A DNA stretch of 64,000 bases from Chlorocebus sabaeus (GCF_047675955.1 NC_132918.1:86319139-86383138); one strand, 5' to 3'; counted from the first letter of the stretch, positions 34,832 through 46,632 are shown. The notes: a model not told the origin generated them from the letters alone. Numbers and translations are program-made.

Positions 34832-34890
34832 AGGTTTTTTGTTTTTTGGTTTTTGGTTTTTTTTGAGCAATGTGAGAATGACCTAATACA

Positions 34891-36424
34891 AAGATAAAGA
34901 TAACATCCCCTTTCAAAACAAATAGTAGGTTGCTTTAGAGGCTAGAATAAGAAAGATAAATCCCATCAAGGCAAAGGTCAAGCACACTTAATGCCCATTA
35001 TAAAAGATTAATGATCCTTAAGTTTGAGATCCCTATCCTGTAACAAATCCTATTTAGTGTGCAAAAATCATTTGACCCTTATACCAACTTCGGGCCGTGT
35101 GAATTGACGTTTGGGAAAATGGTGCCAATGTTGATTCTCTGGCCATTGCTATTTCTGTGAGTAGTGAATTGTAATTTGTCTCTAACCCAAGAATCTCATG
35201 TTTCATCCACGAAACTGTAGCAAGCTAACTTATTTGCTTGCAAGTGGAATAAAATCTCAGATCCTTCATAGTTCTTGGCATCTGATGTAGTAGCAATGAT
35301 CATAGTGATAATTTGGTTAAAGTTATAGTAGCTTCCTGCTATCTACTATGATCCAACTCTCTTTTACAGAGATTGAACAGATTAACTGATCAGAAAAGTG
35401 CTCCTAACTTCCCTGCATCTCTTAAATATTTGACAGGGGGTCACATCTCTTCCATTCCTTTGAAATATATTATTTATTATTTGTTATCTTTAGGGTTGAG
35501 ATGTAAGTTTCAGAAGCTGCAGTTGGCACTTTAAGTTGGCTTTTATTACAAAGGTCAAAGAAGCAATGTAAAGGTTCTGCCAGTGTCTAAGTATGTCCAT
35601 CTTGATTATACATATCCCGGCTATGGAAATAACTATATGGTAGTCTATAGACACAGTGAACCCACTGAGCAACAGACTGGGATCAAAACTCCGTTTAACA
35701 CCTGTCCTCTGTAAATGCCTTCCTCACCAGGTGTCTAAGATGACATTTCAGGTTCCCTGATAGCACTCAGTCCAGTCCTCACACCTAACAGTCTTTTAAA
35801 ATCACCTAGGACAAGTTGCCTTGTCAAATGGTTACAGGTTTCTGTGGGAAAATTTGGAGGAAATTTGTTTGATGTACTTGCATGTATCTAGTTCCCCTTT
35901 CAATCCATAGGACCTAGGTCTGTGAACAGACTTAGATATGAAAACTGAAAGGGCTGTGATTTTCCGAAGTGGCATTTAGAGCAGATTGATATCTCTCTTT
36001 CTCTCCGTCTCCACCTATCTGTCATCCCTAGGAAATCCATGATCTATTGGGCATCACCATAGTTCTCTGATAGCCAAAGTTCTCTGATTGCCACTCCTGT
36101 ATTTCTGCGCATTAACTTTGCACTTGTACTTCCCGTGGTACTATTCCAATGGCCTGTACCATTCCAGAGGCCCACTTTCTTCATACTTATTAGATAGTCT
36201 AGTTCTATAGCAACATCTTCCCCTGATGAAGGCAGCTACCACTGAGCTTCTCAATGATTTCAGCGCCTTCCTCACCTGTGCATTCATTAGTACCTTAGTG
36301 AGATAGTATCCTTGGGCGTTAGGTGGTATTTCTCAGCTGTGGCATAACAAATCCATTCAAACATTTCCACTTCCCTGAGTCCTCTGACATTCTGCAGTAA
36401 TGTGGCATGAAAATTTTGACATTT
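34891..36424. other. 1.5 kb with no recognised feature
   Basis: Mixed-composition DNA with no clear repeat identity or exon. It and 36734-37580 may be one older element split by the Alu at 36425, since the text has the same character on both sides, but I cannot name it. Confidence 0.4.
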
Positions 36425-36733
36425 GGCCAGGCACGGTGGGTCACACCTGTAATCCCAGCACTTTGGAAGGCCAAGGCAGGTGGATCACCTGAGGTCAGGC
36501 GTTTGAGACCAGCCTGTCCACCATGATGAAACCCATCTCTACTAAAAATACAAAAAAAAAAAAAAAAAATTAGCCAGGTGCGGTGGCATGCACCTGTAAT
36601 CCCAGCTACTTGGGAGGCTTAGGCAACAGAATCACTTGAACTTGGGAGGCGGAGGTTGCAGGTAGCCGAGGTTGCGCCACTGCACTCCAATGTGGGTAAC
36701 AGAGCAAGATTCTGTCTCAAAAAAAAAAAAAAT
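36425..36733 (+). mobile_element. AluS, sense
   Basis: GGCCAGGCACGGTGGGTCAC to an A14 tail, with an expanded A-run in the middle linker (about 18 A). Confidence 0.94.
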
Positions 36734-37580
36734 GGCATCTCCACTTCATTTACTCTAAGCCATCACCAATGCCAGGCTTCAAGAAATCATCACAGCAAAT
36801 TCTTGGGCTGTGCTTCCCTACTCAGGTTGTTATCAAAACTTGATTTAGAGTATCAGCCCTGGAGGCAATGAGGAATGAGAGTCAAGGATCCTGAGAACAC
36901 CAAAAGTCATATTGCAAGTTACCTGCTTTGAGTGAGGTTATTACATGGTCTTTATGTTGGGCTGCTTTCTTCTGGCAAGTGGACAGGACTGATTCTGCTG
37001 GCTGTGAGAGCTCAAGGAATTTAGAAGTTCAAACTCCCCAAAAATCTTTATTTCTGGCCTCAGGGACCCATCAGGTTACTTACTTCTTTTTTGCAGTTCT
37101 TGTAACTTTGTAATTATAAACGCCCCTGTACAAAGCAATTGCAACAACCACTTGACTTTCTAATGCCCTTCCTTCTACCCACACCTCATTCTACTTAACC
37201 ACAGGTGAAGTTTTTAATAATTGTGATTCATTACAGGCCAGTAATTTTGCCACTTCACTTGACAACAGAAATGAAGTGAGTCCTTGTGACTTCCAGAACG
37301 TGGCTGATCTAACCCCAAAACGTCATCTTGAGGATTGGCTTTTGAGGCCCCCTCCTCTCCATATATCAATTATATTTGCCTGGGGCTATAAGAAAAGAGA
37401 ATAGGTGGCAAAACCTACAAAGTGCTAACGCTTTATTGGGAGTTGTGAGAGCAGCAGGAGTAAAGAGAAAAGGATAATGAGGCACAAAAATGAATAGAAG
37501 GTGATATTTCCTTTGCAGCCCACATTTTTATGGGAAGTTCAAGGTCATAGGGTAAGTGTACATTTAACATTAATAACTGT
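36734..37580. other. No recognised feature
   Basis: Unassigned; see 34891-36424. Ends beside the next Alu. Confidence 0.4.
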
Positions 37581-37591
37581 CAAACAGTTTT

Positions 37592-37880
37592 GTTTTGTTT
37601 TGTTTTGTTTTTTGAGATGGAGTATCACTCTGTCACCCAGGCTAGAGTGTAGTGGCGTGATCTCGGCCTCCCTGGTTCAAGCAATTCTCCTTCCTCAACC
37701 TCCCGAGTAGCTGGGATTACAGGCGCCTGCCACCATGCCTGGCTAGTTTTTGTATTTTTAGTAGAGATGAGGTTTCACCATATTGGTCAGGCTGGTCTGA
37801 AACTCCTGACTACAAGTGATCCACCTGCCTCAGCCTCCCAAAGTGCTGGGATTACAGATGTGAGCCACAGTGCCCAGCCT
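37592..37880 (-). mobile_element. Alu, reverse, with internal deletion
   Basis: Target-site duplication AAACAGTTTT at 37582-37591 and 37881-37890. The body goes directly from GATCTCGGCCTCC to TGGTTCAAGC, so about 25 bases of the right monomer are missing. Confidence 0.94.
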
Positions 37881-37939
37881 AAACAGTTTTTTAAAATGGT
37901 TGTAACTTTAACTTACAGTAATGTGTGAACTCTGGTTCC

Positions 37940-38750
37940 TTCCCTTTAAAGTTCAACTCCATTTTGAGACTAGCAAAGCACATTCCTTGCTGGTCAGGAC
38001 CCACATTCATGGGATGTTATAGTAAAGGAAACAGCCGAATGATACCTGCAAGGAAACATTCCTACAGTAACAAAGTCCAGGTGTCCCAATATCCATAACG
38101 ATATATGTTTGTGAGATAGTAACAGTTATGCTTTGATGTACTCACACACCAGACTGTCAAAGCCAGTTCTCTTTAAGTCAATAGAGTAATAAATTTGTCA
38201 TACTGTCTGCTCACCTGCACATAGACACAGCTTAGCTTAGTTTTTACATAGACAAGACCCCTATATATGAAAAACGTAAAACTAAGACAGTACATTCCTC
38301 CACTTGCTTTTTTTTTTTTTTTCTGTCTCCCAGGCTGGAGTGCAGTGGCACGATCTCAGCTCACTGCAACCTACGCCTCCCGGGTTCAAGTGATTCTCCT
38401 GCCCCAGCCTCCTGAGTAGCTGCGATTACTGACACCCACCACCACGCCCAGCTAATTTTTGTATTTTTAGTAGAGACAGGATTTCACCATGTTGGCCAGG
38501 CTGGTCTCAGACTCCTGACTTTAGGTGATCCACCCACCTCGACCTCCCAAAATGCTGGGATTAAGGCATGAGCCACCACACCAGGTGCCTCCACCTGCTT
38601 TCTGAGGACACCCTTCTCTGTAATGGAGTAGCTTTTAATAAACTTGCTTTTTCCACTGCACTTGGTGACTCATCTTGAATTCCCTCCTGCACCAGTTTCA
38701 AAAACTCTCTCTGGGGTCTGGTTCAAGACCCCCATTTCCAGTGACAATTC
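37940..38750 (+). mobile_element. ERV LTR, interrupted by an Alu
   Basis: The right part after the Alu has a clear LTR 3' end: CTTTTAATAAACTTGCTTTT (AATAAA signal), TGAATTCCCTCCTGCACC, CTCTCTGGGGTCTGGTTCAA and CCCCCATTTCCAGTGACA. The left part (from about 37940) fits the U3 of the same unit. Subfamily not assigned. Confidence 0.7.
38308..38587 (-). mobile_element. Alu, reverse, head region short
   Basis: Inserted in the ERV LTR with duplication CCTCCACTTGC / CCTCCACCTGC at 38297-38307 and 38588-38598. The T run passes directly to CTGTCTCCCAGGCTGG, lacking the usual GAGACGGAGTCTCGCT. Confidence 0.94.
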
Positions 38751-39119
38751 ATTCCCTACTCTGTAGATGCTACTTTCTGTTAAGCCTCATGGAGTTTCAT
38801 GTTACATATATGCAGTACAGGCTTTGACCAAGGACTTGGGAGCCCCTGTGTGCAGCTCTGTCCTCTTTGGTAGCCTACTCCAAAAGGTCCAGCTGGGTCA
38901 GCATTCTGTTCTTTGCCTTCCCAGAGAGACCCGTCTTGGACTCTACTTGCTTCGTAAATGTTGGGAAATAGGCCCCAAGTACAAAGTTGGCAAGAGTGTG
39001 GGAGGCTAAATTGCATGTGTTACTCTTCTCTCGTGGGTCATTGTGATATTGTGAAACATATATTTGGTCTTTGACCTTGTTTCCTGGCATACAACTAAAA
39101 TCTTTAGATTGTTTTGAAT
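38751..39119. other. No recognised feature
   Basis: Short gap between two LTR-like units; overlapping frames on both strands at 38767-39090 are unsupported. Confidence 0.4.
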
Positions 39120-40130
39120 GCTAATGATTGAGTAATGGCAAGCGGCCCCTGTGTCGCTTTAGGAGTGTGAGCGCAAGTTCAAGGGTGGGACTGGTAATCA
39201 GAAAAAAACAAGTCATGGTTACAGGGTTGATATTTTCAGGGCCACCCCACAACCTCCAGAGATGGGGAAGGGACTGAAGGTTACGCTGGTCACCAATGGC
39301 CAATGATTTAATCAATTATGCCTACATAATGAAGTTTCCATCAAAACCCAAAGGAGTGGCTTCAGAGAGCTTCTGGATAGCTGAACGCATGGAGGTTTCT
39401 GGAGGATGGGGCTCCCAGGGAGGGCATGGAAATTTTGTTCCCCTGCTCACTTGCATTGCCCTATGCACCTCTTTATCTAGATCCTTCTGTAATATCCTTT
39501 ATAATAGACTAGCAAGTGTCAGTGAGTGTCTCCCTGAGTTCTGCATGCTACCCTAGAAATGTTGTTTCTTTTAGATTGAGTTTCACTCTTTCGTCCAGGC
39601 TGGTGTGCAATGGCGCAATCTTGGCTCACTGCAACCTCTGCCCCGTGGGTTCAAGTGATGCTCCTGCCTCAGCCTCCTGAGTAGCTGGGATTATAAGTGC
39701 CTGCCACCATGCCCGGCCAATTTTTGTATTTTTAGTAGAGATGGGGTTTCACCATTTTGACCAGGCTGGTCTCGAACTCCTGACCTCAGGTGATCTGCTC
39801 ACCTCGGCAGAGTGCTGGGATTACAGGCATGAGCCACCGCACCTGGCCTACTCTAGAAAATTAATCAAACCCAAGAAAGGGGGTTGTGTGACCCCTGATT
39901 TATAGCTGGTTGGTCAGAAGCACAGGTAGAACAACTTGGGACTTGTGGTTGGCGTAGGAAGCGGGGGACAGTCTTGGGGACTGAGCCCTAAGCTGCTGGA
40001 TCTGATACCACCTCCAGGTAGATAGTGTCAGAATTGGATTGGAGTTCACCCAGCTGGTGTCTGCTTCAGAACTAATTGTTTGTGTGGTGTATAAGGAAAT
40101 CCCTTCACACGTTTGGTGATGGAAGTCTTC
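39120..40130 (+). mobile_element. ERV LTR-like unit, interrupted by an Alu
   Basis: Repeat text with a known order: GAAGTTTCCATCAAAACCCA, GAGAGCTTCTGGATAGCTGA, CCCAGGGAGGGCATGG, TATCCTTTATAATAGACTAG, then after the Alu AATCAAACCCAAGAAAGGGG, GGTTGGTCAGAAGCACAGGT, GACTGAGCCCTAAGCTGC and CACCCAGCTGGTGTCTGCTT. I recognise it as a common primate LTR without being able to give the family name. Confidence 0.6.
39560..39848 (-). mobile_element. Alu, reverse, nested in LTR
   Basis: Duplication TACCCTAGAAA / TACTCTAGAAA at 39549-39559 and 39849-39859. A small deletion lies in CCTCGGCAGAGTGCTGGG. Confidence 0.94.
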
Positions 40131-40454
40131 TGTTTAGATGATTGTTATTGTGGTGTGAGAGTGGAGGAAAAACAGTTTGTATTTGTTCCACTGCCAGAGT
40201 CATGCTACCTATTGCCTAGTGCTTCAGAACATTTGTCTCATATGTTTTCTCTAGCTTTTTCATCATTTTTGGAGAAGAAATTGTTTAGAATTATTTATTC
40301 CTTCTTGGGCAAAAGTTCAAGTCTAAGTATGTTTTTAAATGTTATTAGTTAGGTAATATTTCCAATGAAAAATTAAATAGTCACCAATGTACCACACTCA
40401 GAATCAAGGTAAACATGCTTCCATATTTGTCTTTACGTATATAATTGAAACATA
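40131..40454. other. No recognised feature
   Basis: Unassigned; a frame at 40113-40352 has no family resemblance. Confidence 0.4.
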
Positions 40455-41275
40455 TTCTTTTGGTTATCTGTTGCTGCATAATAGAGCACGCTACAGCTTA
40501 TTAGCTTTATACATTAGCATGTGTTTATTTATTCAAATTTCTGCAAATTGGGTAAGGTCAGAGAGCTCACCTTACCTCTGTCCCATGTGGCTTCTCTTGC
40601 CATAGCTCAAGTGGGTTTTGAAGATCAGTTTCCAAAGTGGTTGGCAATCAGCTAGATGTCAGCTGTCAGTTGGGAGCTCCATTGAGTATGTTGGCTGGGG
40701 TGTTTGTTTTCTTCCGCATAGCCTTCCCATATAGCCAGTTTCTTACAGCATATTAGGATAGTCAGAATTTTTTTTTTTTTTTTTTTTGAGATGGAGTCTC
40801 CCTCTGTGGCCCAGGCTGGAGTGCAGTGGCACCATCTTGGCTCACTGCAACCTCCGCCTCCCGGGTTCATGTGATTCTCCTTCCTCAGCCTCCCGAGAAG
40901 CTGGGACTACAGGCATACACCACTATGCCCAACTAATTTTTTATATTTTTAGCAAAGACAGCATTTCAGCATGTTGGCCAGACTGGTCTCGAACTCCTGA
41001 CCTCAGGCGATCTGCCCAGCTCAGCCTCCCAAAGTACTGGGATTACAGGCATGAGCCATCACACCCAGCCAGACAACTGACTTCCTTAAGAGCACGAAAA
41101 CAAACAGAAGTTGCCTGGCCTTCTTATGTCAAGGCTTATAAGTCTCAGAATGTCACTTCTGCATTTTACTGGTTAATTAGTTACAGGCCCAGCCCAGGTT
41201 CAACGGGAGGGGAAATCAATTTCACATTTTGATGGAGGGTTATAATGTCGTACGGCAGGAGGGCATGTGTGATGA
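40455..41275 (+). mobile_element. Ancient interspersed repeat, interrupted by an Alu
   Basis: TTATCTGTTGCTGCATAATA with later CCCATGTGGCTTCTCTTGCC and TCAGCTGTCAGTTGGGAGCT follows a common old mammalian LTR/transposon unit that starts TATTGCTGCATAACAAA. It continues after the Alu (CACTTCTGCATTTTACTGGT, CCAGCCCAGGTTCAACGGGA). Family not named. Confidence 0.5.
40769..41070 (-). mobile_element. Alu, reverse
   Basis: About 19 T, then GAGATGGAGTCTCCCTCTGT to CATCACACCCAGCC. The 148-residue frame at 40786-41232 is an Alu translation. Confidence 0.94.
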
Positions 41276-41613
41276 GAAGCAATGTTGTGGTCATTTTTAA
41301 AGCAATAATCTGTGACATGCATTTTCCTACATTCTGTTTTCCTTTCCTCCATTCTCAGAGGTAGCTACTGTAATCAATGTCTACATTTCCCACTTATATT
41401 TGTATAGTTTTACCAGACTTCTCTCTAGCACTGAACGCTCTTCATACTTCAAGCATTTTCCACATAGGGCAAAACAAAATCTTGAGGAAATATCACAAAT
41501 CTGAGATCACAAGAAAAGTAGCCTGTAGAAAAGGAATTTCCTAAACTATAGGCCTACTGCAGAAAAATTGACTGAATTGTTCATACTTTAAATTGGGTTC
41601 CAATCTTTTCCAG
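41276..41613. other. No recognised feature
   Basis: Unassigned DNA between an old repeat and an AluJ. Confidence 0.4.
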
Positions 41614-41624
41614 CTTGAAGATCT

Positions 41625-41939
41625 ACTTTTATTTATTTTTATTTTTTATTTTTGAGACGTGATCTCACTCTGTCAGCCAGTCTGGAGTACAGTGACACAA
41701 TCTCAGCTCACTGCACCCTCCACCTCTCCAGGCTCAAGTGATCCTCCCACCTCAGCCTCCTGAGTAGCTGGAACCACAGGTGCACACCACCATGTCCGGC
41801 TAATTTTTTATATTTTTGGTAGAGATGGGGTTTCACAATGTTGCCCAGGCTGGTCTGGAACTCCTGAGTTCAAGCAATCCGCCCACCTTGGCCTCCCAAA
41901 GTGCTGGGATTACAGGTGTGCATGGCTGCTGTGCCTGGC
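41625..41939 (-). mobile_element. AluJ, reverse
   Basis: Strongly diverged; GATCCTCCCACCTCAGCC and CTGAGTTCAAGCAATCC are J-type variants. Duplication TGAAGATCT at 41616-41624 and 41940-41948. Confidence 0.92.
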
Positions 41940-41949
41940 TGAAGATCTT

Positions 41950-42715
41950 TTAATTAAGATTTCCCTCCATACATAGTATTTTCTTTTTTGTAACCGTTGG
42001 TTGAAAAATACATAATTGCAAATCACATGATCTTAATAATATTTGTAAATTTTATATGTATTAATCACAGCTGCAGTTGTATTCATTGAAAAATTCAAAC
42101 TATGCTTTATGAAAAACTTTTTTATAGTCTGTAGATAATTTTTGATGCACATATACATTTGTAGAAATTACCATAATAACTCTATCATACAAGATGTTTG
42201 TAGCTAACAGGTTAGGAAACTTATGCCATAGCTCGCACTTTGCTGAATTTTCCTGTGTTAGCTCATAGCCCTCCTTACATTATGCTCCTTATATGAATCA
42301 TTACCTGTGCCAATATGTTTACTATCCCTAGATATGAAAACTGCTATCGTCCTACTCTAGTCCCTGCCAAGCCTCTTGGCAGAGATTCCCTTGCCCTGGC
42401 TCCACATTGACTCACTTTATCATTGTCTCTTGCCTACACCCTTATGATAGCCATAGAAAATCTCTCACATGACAATAGCTATTGATAATCTATTTCTTAT
42501 TTTACTTCTTTTTCAAACTGGACATTTATCTCTAATAAATAAATGGCTCATAAAGAAAAATTAGACTTCACAACATGTTGGTATAGCAAATGTGCCCTCA
42601 GGGCAAAGCAGGAGATATCTCTTTCTTTTTAACTTAGTTGCTTCTCTAAATATTTTAAATTACACCTTCTGTCTATTAAGGTGTACGTTCTTTTTTTGAA
42701 AGTCCTTTCTTAAAA
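41950..42715. other. No recognised feature
   Basis: AT-rich, no named repeat or exon. Confidence 0.45.
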
Positions 42716-42724
42716 ACTATTTTT

Positions 42725-43039
42725 GACTGGGCACAGTGACACATACTTGCAATCCCAGCAATTTGGGAGGCTGAGGCCGGTGGATCACGCGGTCAGGAGT
42801 TCAAGACCAGCCTGGCCAACATAGTGAAACCCTGTCTCTACTAAAAATACACACACACACACAAAATTAGCCAGGTGTGGTGGTGGGCACCTGTAATCCT
42901 AGCCACTCTGGAGGCTGAGGCAGGAGAATCCCTTGAACCTGGGAGGCAGAGGTTGCAGCAGTGAGTCGAGATCACGCCACTGCACTCCAGCCCTGGTGAC
43001 AGTGTGAGACTTGGTCTCAAAAAAAAAAAAAAAAAAAAG
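42725..43039 (+). mobile_element. Alu, sense, with (CA)n in the linker
   Basis: ACTGGGCACAGTGACACATA to A18; the mid-element A-linker has become ACACACACACACAC. Duplication ACTATTTTT at 42716-42724 and 43042-43050. Confidence 0.93.
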
Positions 43040-43119
43040 CCACTATTTTTTTTAAAAACCTTACTTTTTGGAAAAGTATTATTTAATCAGCATAGTCCAG
43101 ATACACTTCAATTATTCTT

Positions 43120-43985
43120 TACCAAATGCTTTATCCAGCAATTTACTCAACACATATTTCATGAGCAGCTATTACGTGCCAACACTATTCTACGTACTGA
43201 CAATTACAGTATTAAATCACATAGACAAAGTTTCAGTCTTTGTGGTAGATTGGACAGACACACAATATTGGCAGGAATAACTGACCTGGAGAGAAAAAAA
43301 GAGTGGGCAAGATATGGAATGACAGATTGGGTTGCTATTTTAGATAAGATCAGGGGAAGTCACTAGAAGAAGGTGACATTTGAGCAGACACTTGAATAAA
43401 ATTGGAGGAGTAAATCGCGCAGTTATTGGCATAGGGGGCCTTTCTAGGAAGAAGGACCAGTTAAGTGAAAAGGCCTTGAAGCAAGACTCTGCATGGCTTA
43501 TTCAAAGAACATCAAGTTGGTCAATACGAGGGCAGGGCGGTGAGAAGGGAATGAGAGGAAGCACAGGAGATGACTTTAGCAGATGATGCTAACCACTTTA
43601 GAATGTATTCTGAGAAGATGAGATACCACCCAAGGTTCACGTACAAATCCATGATATGCTGTGGCATGCTTTAAGATATAAGTCACTCGCTCCTGTGTCA
43701 GTAAACTCCAGGGAAACAAGAGCAGAAACAAGAAATTGCGAAGGAGGCTACGACCAAAATCCAAGTAAGAGATGATGAGGGTTTAGACCATGGTGGTAGC
43801 AGTCAGGAAATGAGATGTGGAATTTTTGTTTTATTTTAAAGCTTGAGTTGACGGAATCTGCTGAAGGATAAATGTAGGGTGTGAAAGAGAGTAAAGAATA
43901 GACGACTGTAAAGTTTTTGATGTGACAACTGTGTGAATACAGAGATGAAGTATACAAAGCAGCAATAGGTATTGAAGACATCACG
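43120..43985 (-). mobile_element. LINE-2 fragment, antisense
   Basis: Reverse L2 text: CATGAGCAGCTATTACGTGC, GGTGACATTTGAGCAGACAC, AAAGGCCTTGAAGCAAGACT, ACCATGGTGGTAGCAGTCAG. The order is that of the L2 3' region read backwards. It is long for such an old element. The minus-strand frames here are not genes. Confidence 0.75.
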
Positions 43986-44057
43986 AGATCAGTTTTGGTT
44001 ATTCAGGAATAAGTGCTAATTAAATATTCAAATTAGTATGAAAAAGTAGTCAATTGG

Positions 44058-44200
44058 TGCTATGGTTTGAATGTGTCTCTCCAAAACTCAGGTATTACCA
44101 ATTGATAGTATTAAGAGGCGGGGCCTATAAGAGGTGATTAGTTCATAAGGGCTTCTCCCTGGTTAATGGGATTAAGACTTTTAAAACAAGCTTCATGCAA
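44058..44200 (+). mobile_element. MLT1-type MaLR LTR, 5' part
   Basis: TGCTATGGTTTGAATGTGTC, CCAAAACTCAGGTATTACCA, TATTAAGAGGCGGGGCCTAT, AGGTGATTAGTTCATAAGGG: MLT1 start and first 130 bases; the rest is lost. Confidence 0.83.
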
Positions 44201-44918
44201 CATTATTCCTCAATAAATCCTCCTGGGTAAGAATAGTTAGGAAGTAGAAGTAGTTTGAGAATTGGAGTACTGTCTGAATCCGAAACACTGTAACATTTAA
44301 ATGTTTGGAAAATGGGGGCGGAAACACTCAAGACTATGATAAGAAATGATATAAGTGTGTGTGTGTGGGTGCGGGGGAGGTGGTTCGTTTTCGCGTACAG
44401 TACAGTGGCAGTCAGTTGCCTAGCTAGGAATTCAAACTGCAGGTATTGTAAACCAGATTGTTATCAGAAGGCCATACTCTAAAGGAAGTTATAGTAAGAC
44501 CTTTAGCTATTTTTAAAATCTTAGATTAATAATAGGAAATCTAGAGCATCATTTAATGAATGCAAGAAATAGGTTTTCACTAGTAAAATTGTGGGTACTC
44601 AAAATATGTGGAGCTCTATGAATTGCCTGAAATATTTCAAAGAGATTCTACACTTTTATTTGGACAAGGTATAAGAGCCAAAGGAGCTTTTCAGCCTTTA
44701 CTTTTTGCAATGATTCCCAAGGCATGATTCCAAAATAATGTCTGTGTTTTCACAAATCTTTTATAGACTGTGTAGTCAGAACCCATAAAGGATAGGAAAT
44801 TGGGACTTCAACATTTTTCAAAGCAGTCTTTATGACTTCTTTGTATCTATCTGCTAATAAATGTGTATGCATACATATAAATATGTGTATATATGTTATA
44901 TAAAAATATATGTGACTA
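44201..44918. other. No recognised feature apart from a short GT run
   Basis: A GTGTGTGTGTGTGGG run near 44355 passes into a G-rich stretch; otherwise unassigned. Confidence 0.45.
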
Positions 44919-45195
44919 GGGTCAGGCTACGCCTGTAATCCCAGCACTTTGGGAGACCAAGGTGGGCGGATCACTTGAGGTCAGGTGTTCAAGACCAGCC
45001 TGGCCAACATGGTGAAACCCCTCCTCTACTAAAAATAAAAAAATTAGCCTAGCATGGTGACAGCTGCCTGTAATCCCTGCTATTTGGGAGGCTGAGGCAG
45101 GAGAATTGCTTGAACCCAGGAGGCGGAGGTTGCAGTGAGCCAAGATCATGCCATTGCACTCCAGCCTGGGTGATAAGAGCAAAATTCCATCGCAA
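44919..45195 (+). mobile_element. Alu, sense
   Basis: GGGTCAGGCTACGCCTGTAA to GAGCAAAATTCCATCGCAAA. The 5' end is slightly deleted and the tail has turned into a TA repeat. Confidence 0.92.
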
Positions 45196-45290
45196 ATATA
45201 TATATATATATATGGCTATGTGTATATGTACATACATTCATTATGTATGTATAATATATGAACATTCATATATAATGTATGAATTTGATT
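45196..45290 (+). repeat. (TA)n and AT-rich microsatellite
   Basis: ATATATATATATATATAT at 45196-45213 then imperfect TATGTATAT text to about 45290, at the tail of the Alu. Confidence 0.9.
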
Positions 45291-46278
45291 TCAGACATAC
45301 TTTTTTTGTAACCTGGTAGAAACATTTGAGGTAGAGTTGATAGCCCATAACTATTTCCAGTAATTGGCAGATAACACCATCCAAAGAAACTCAAGTGTAC
45401 AGCATTCATTGACTTAGGTCACTTTTCCACAATGTGGTCAGTGGTTTAGAGTTGTCTTGGGCGATAAGAAAAACACAAAATGAAATAAAAATAACAAACC
45501 AAAAGCAAAACAATGTTTCAGACATGAAAGTAGAGTCATCTTGGTTAAATGGTGACAATTAGTCAATAAAAGGAGAATGAGATTGATCTCTGTGTTAGCA
45601 ACATGGAAGTCACTGCTAATGTTAATAAGAACAGTTTGTTTTTGGAGTGGTGTAGATAAATGTATGATTAGTATAGATTCAAGAAAGAATGAGAGAGTAG
45701 GAAGTACAGACCATAAGAATAGACAAATATTCCAAAGAGGTTTGCTGTAAATAGGAGCAGAAAAATATGATAATAGCTGAAGGGGACTGGAGCTATGGCA
45801 AATGTTTGTTAAGGTGGAGGAATTACAGCAAGTTTTAGAGGAAAAAATAATGATGCAGTAGAGAAAGAAAATGTGGGGAGTAGTATCTTTGAGAAAAATG
45901 AAGAAATGGGGTCTCATCAGGGCTGATGTTCAACAGACATGCACAACCAAAGCAATAATGACTGTTAAGATATTAACATACTTTCAGGACAGTTTGTAAA
46001 TAATTGCTCTTCTGAGACCTTTGAGTGCTCCCGTCTCCAACCTCCTTTCCCTTGGAACTTCCTGGACCTGCCCACCATCCAGAAACTATAGGGTAACAAC
46101 TGGAACCGAAGAAAGTCCCACAAACTGCTTTGGTGCTATGTTCGTGCTTCTGCCATTCTGATTGTTAAATGTTTTGAATATCACTCAAATATCCAGTGTC
46201 CAAGTGAAGATGTCAGTCTTAGGAGAAGTAGATGGGTTGATAGATTTGGAAAGGGCATGATGTTGAGGTTCTCTGTTT
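45291..46278. other. Decayed repeat-like DNA, possibly L2, antisense
   Basis: Purine-rich text similar in character to the antisense L2 at 43120 (e.g. AATTAGTCAATAAAAGGAGA, TTACAGCAAGTTTTAGAGG). The 159-residue minus frame at 45438-45917 is probably a by-product of that composition. Not assigned. Confidence 0.35.
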
Positions 46279-46289
46279 AGTGCTCTTGT

Positions 46290-46632
46290 TTTATTTTATT
46301 TTTATTTTTATTTATTTATTTATTTTTGAGACAGACTCTCGCTGTCGCCCAGGCTAGAGTGCAGTGGAGTACAGAGTTTCGCTCTGTTGCCCAGGCTGGA
46401 GATCTGGGCTCACTGCTACTTCTACCTCCTGGGTTCAAGCGATTCTCAGACTCCCGAATAACTAGGGCTACAGGCATGCACCACCATGCCTGGCTAATTT
46501 TTGTATTTTTAGTAGAGATGAGGTTTCACTATGTTGGTCAGGTTGGTTTCAAACTTCTGACCTCAGGTGATTCACCCACCTGGGCCTCCCAAAGTGCTGG
46601 GATTAGAGGCCTGAGCTACCGTGCCTGACCTC
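46290..46632 (-). mobile_element. Alu, reverse, with duplicated head segment
   Basis: A degenerate (TTTTA)n/(TTTA)n tail precedes the body. The start of the body is present twice: ACAGACTCTCGCTGTCGCCC at 46331 and ACAGAGTTTCGCTCTGTTGC at 46371. AGTGCT (46279, 46633) marks the duplication. Confidence 0.9.

Larger units (their letters stand above)
34034..34890 (+). mobile_element. Solo MaLR LTR (MST/MLT1-type) split by an Alu
   Basis: Begins TGATATGGTTTGGATC, passes GGTGGGAGGTAATTGGATCA, GTGAGATCTGGTAATATAAA, GAGGCCTCTCCGGAAGCTGA and CAGTCTCAAATATTTTTC, then resumes after the Alu with GAGCAATGTGAGAATGACCT and AATACA. Flanks AAGAC (left) and AAGAT (right) may be the 5-base target duplication. 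Confidence 0.88.

Noticed and set aside
34177..34886. Frames of 179 and 112 residues
   Set aside because: Translations of a MaLR LTR, a TTCC repeat and a reverse Alu.
40786..41232. 148-residue frame
   Set aside because: Typical reverse-Alu peptide (LECSGTI, HCNLRLPGS) with a random tail.
45438..45917. 159-residue minus-strand frame
   Set aside because: Read across decayed repeat-like purine-rich DNA; Ser/Leu/Phe-rich with no motif and no splice support.
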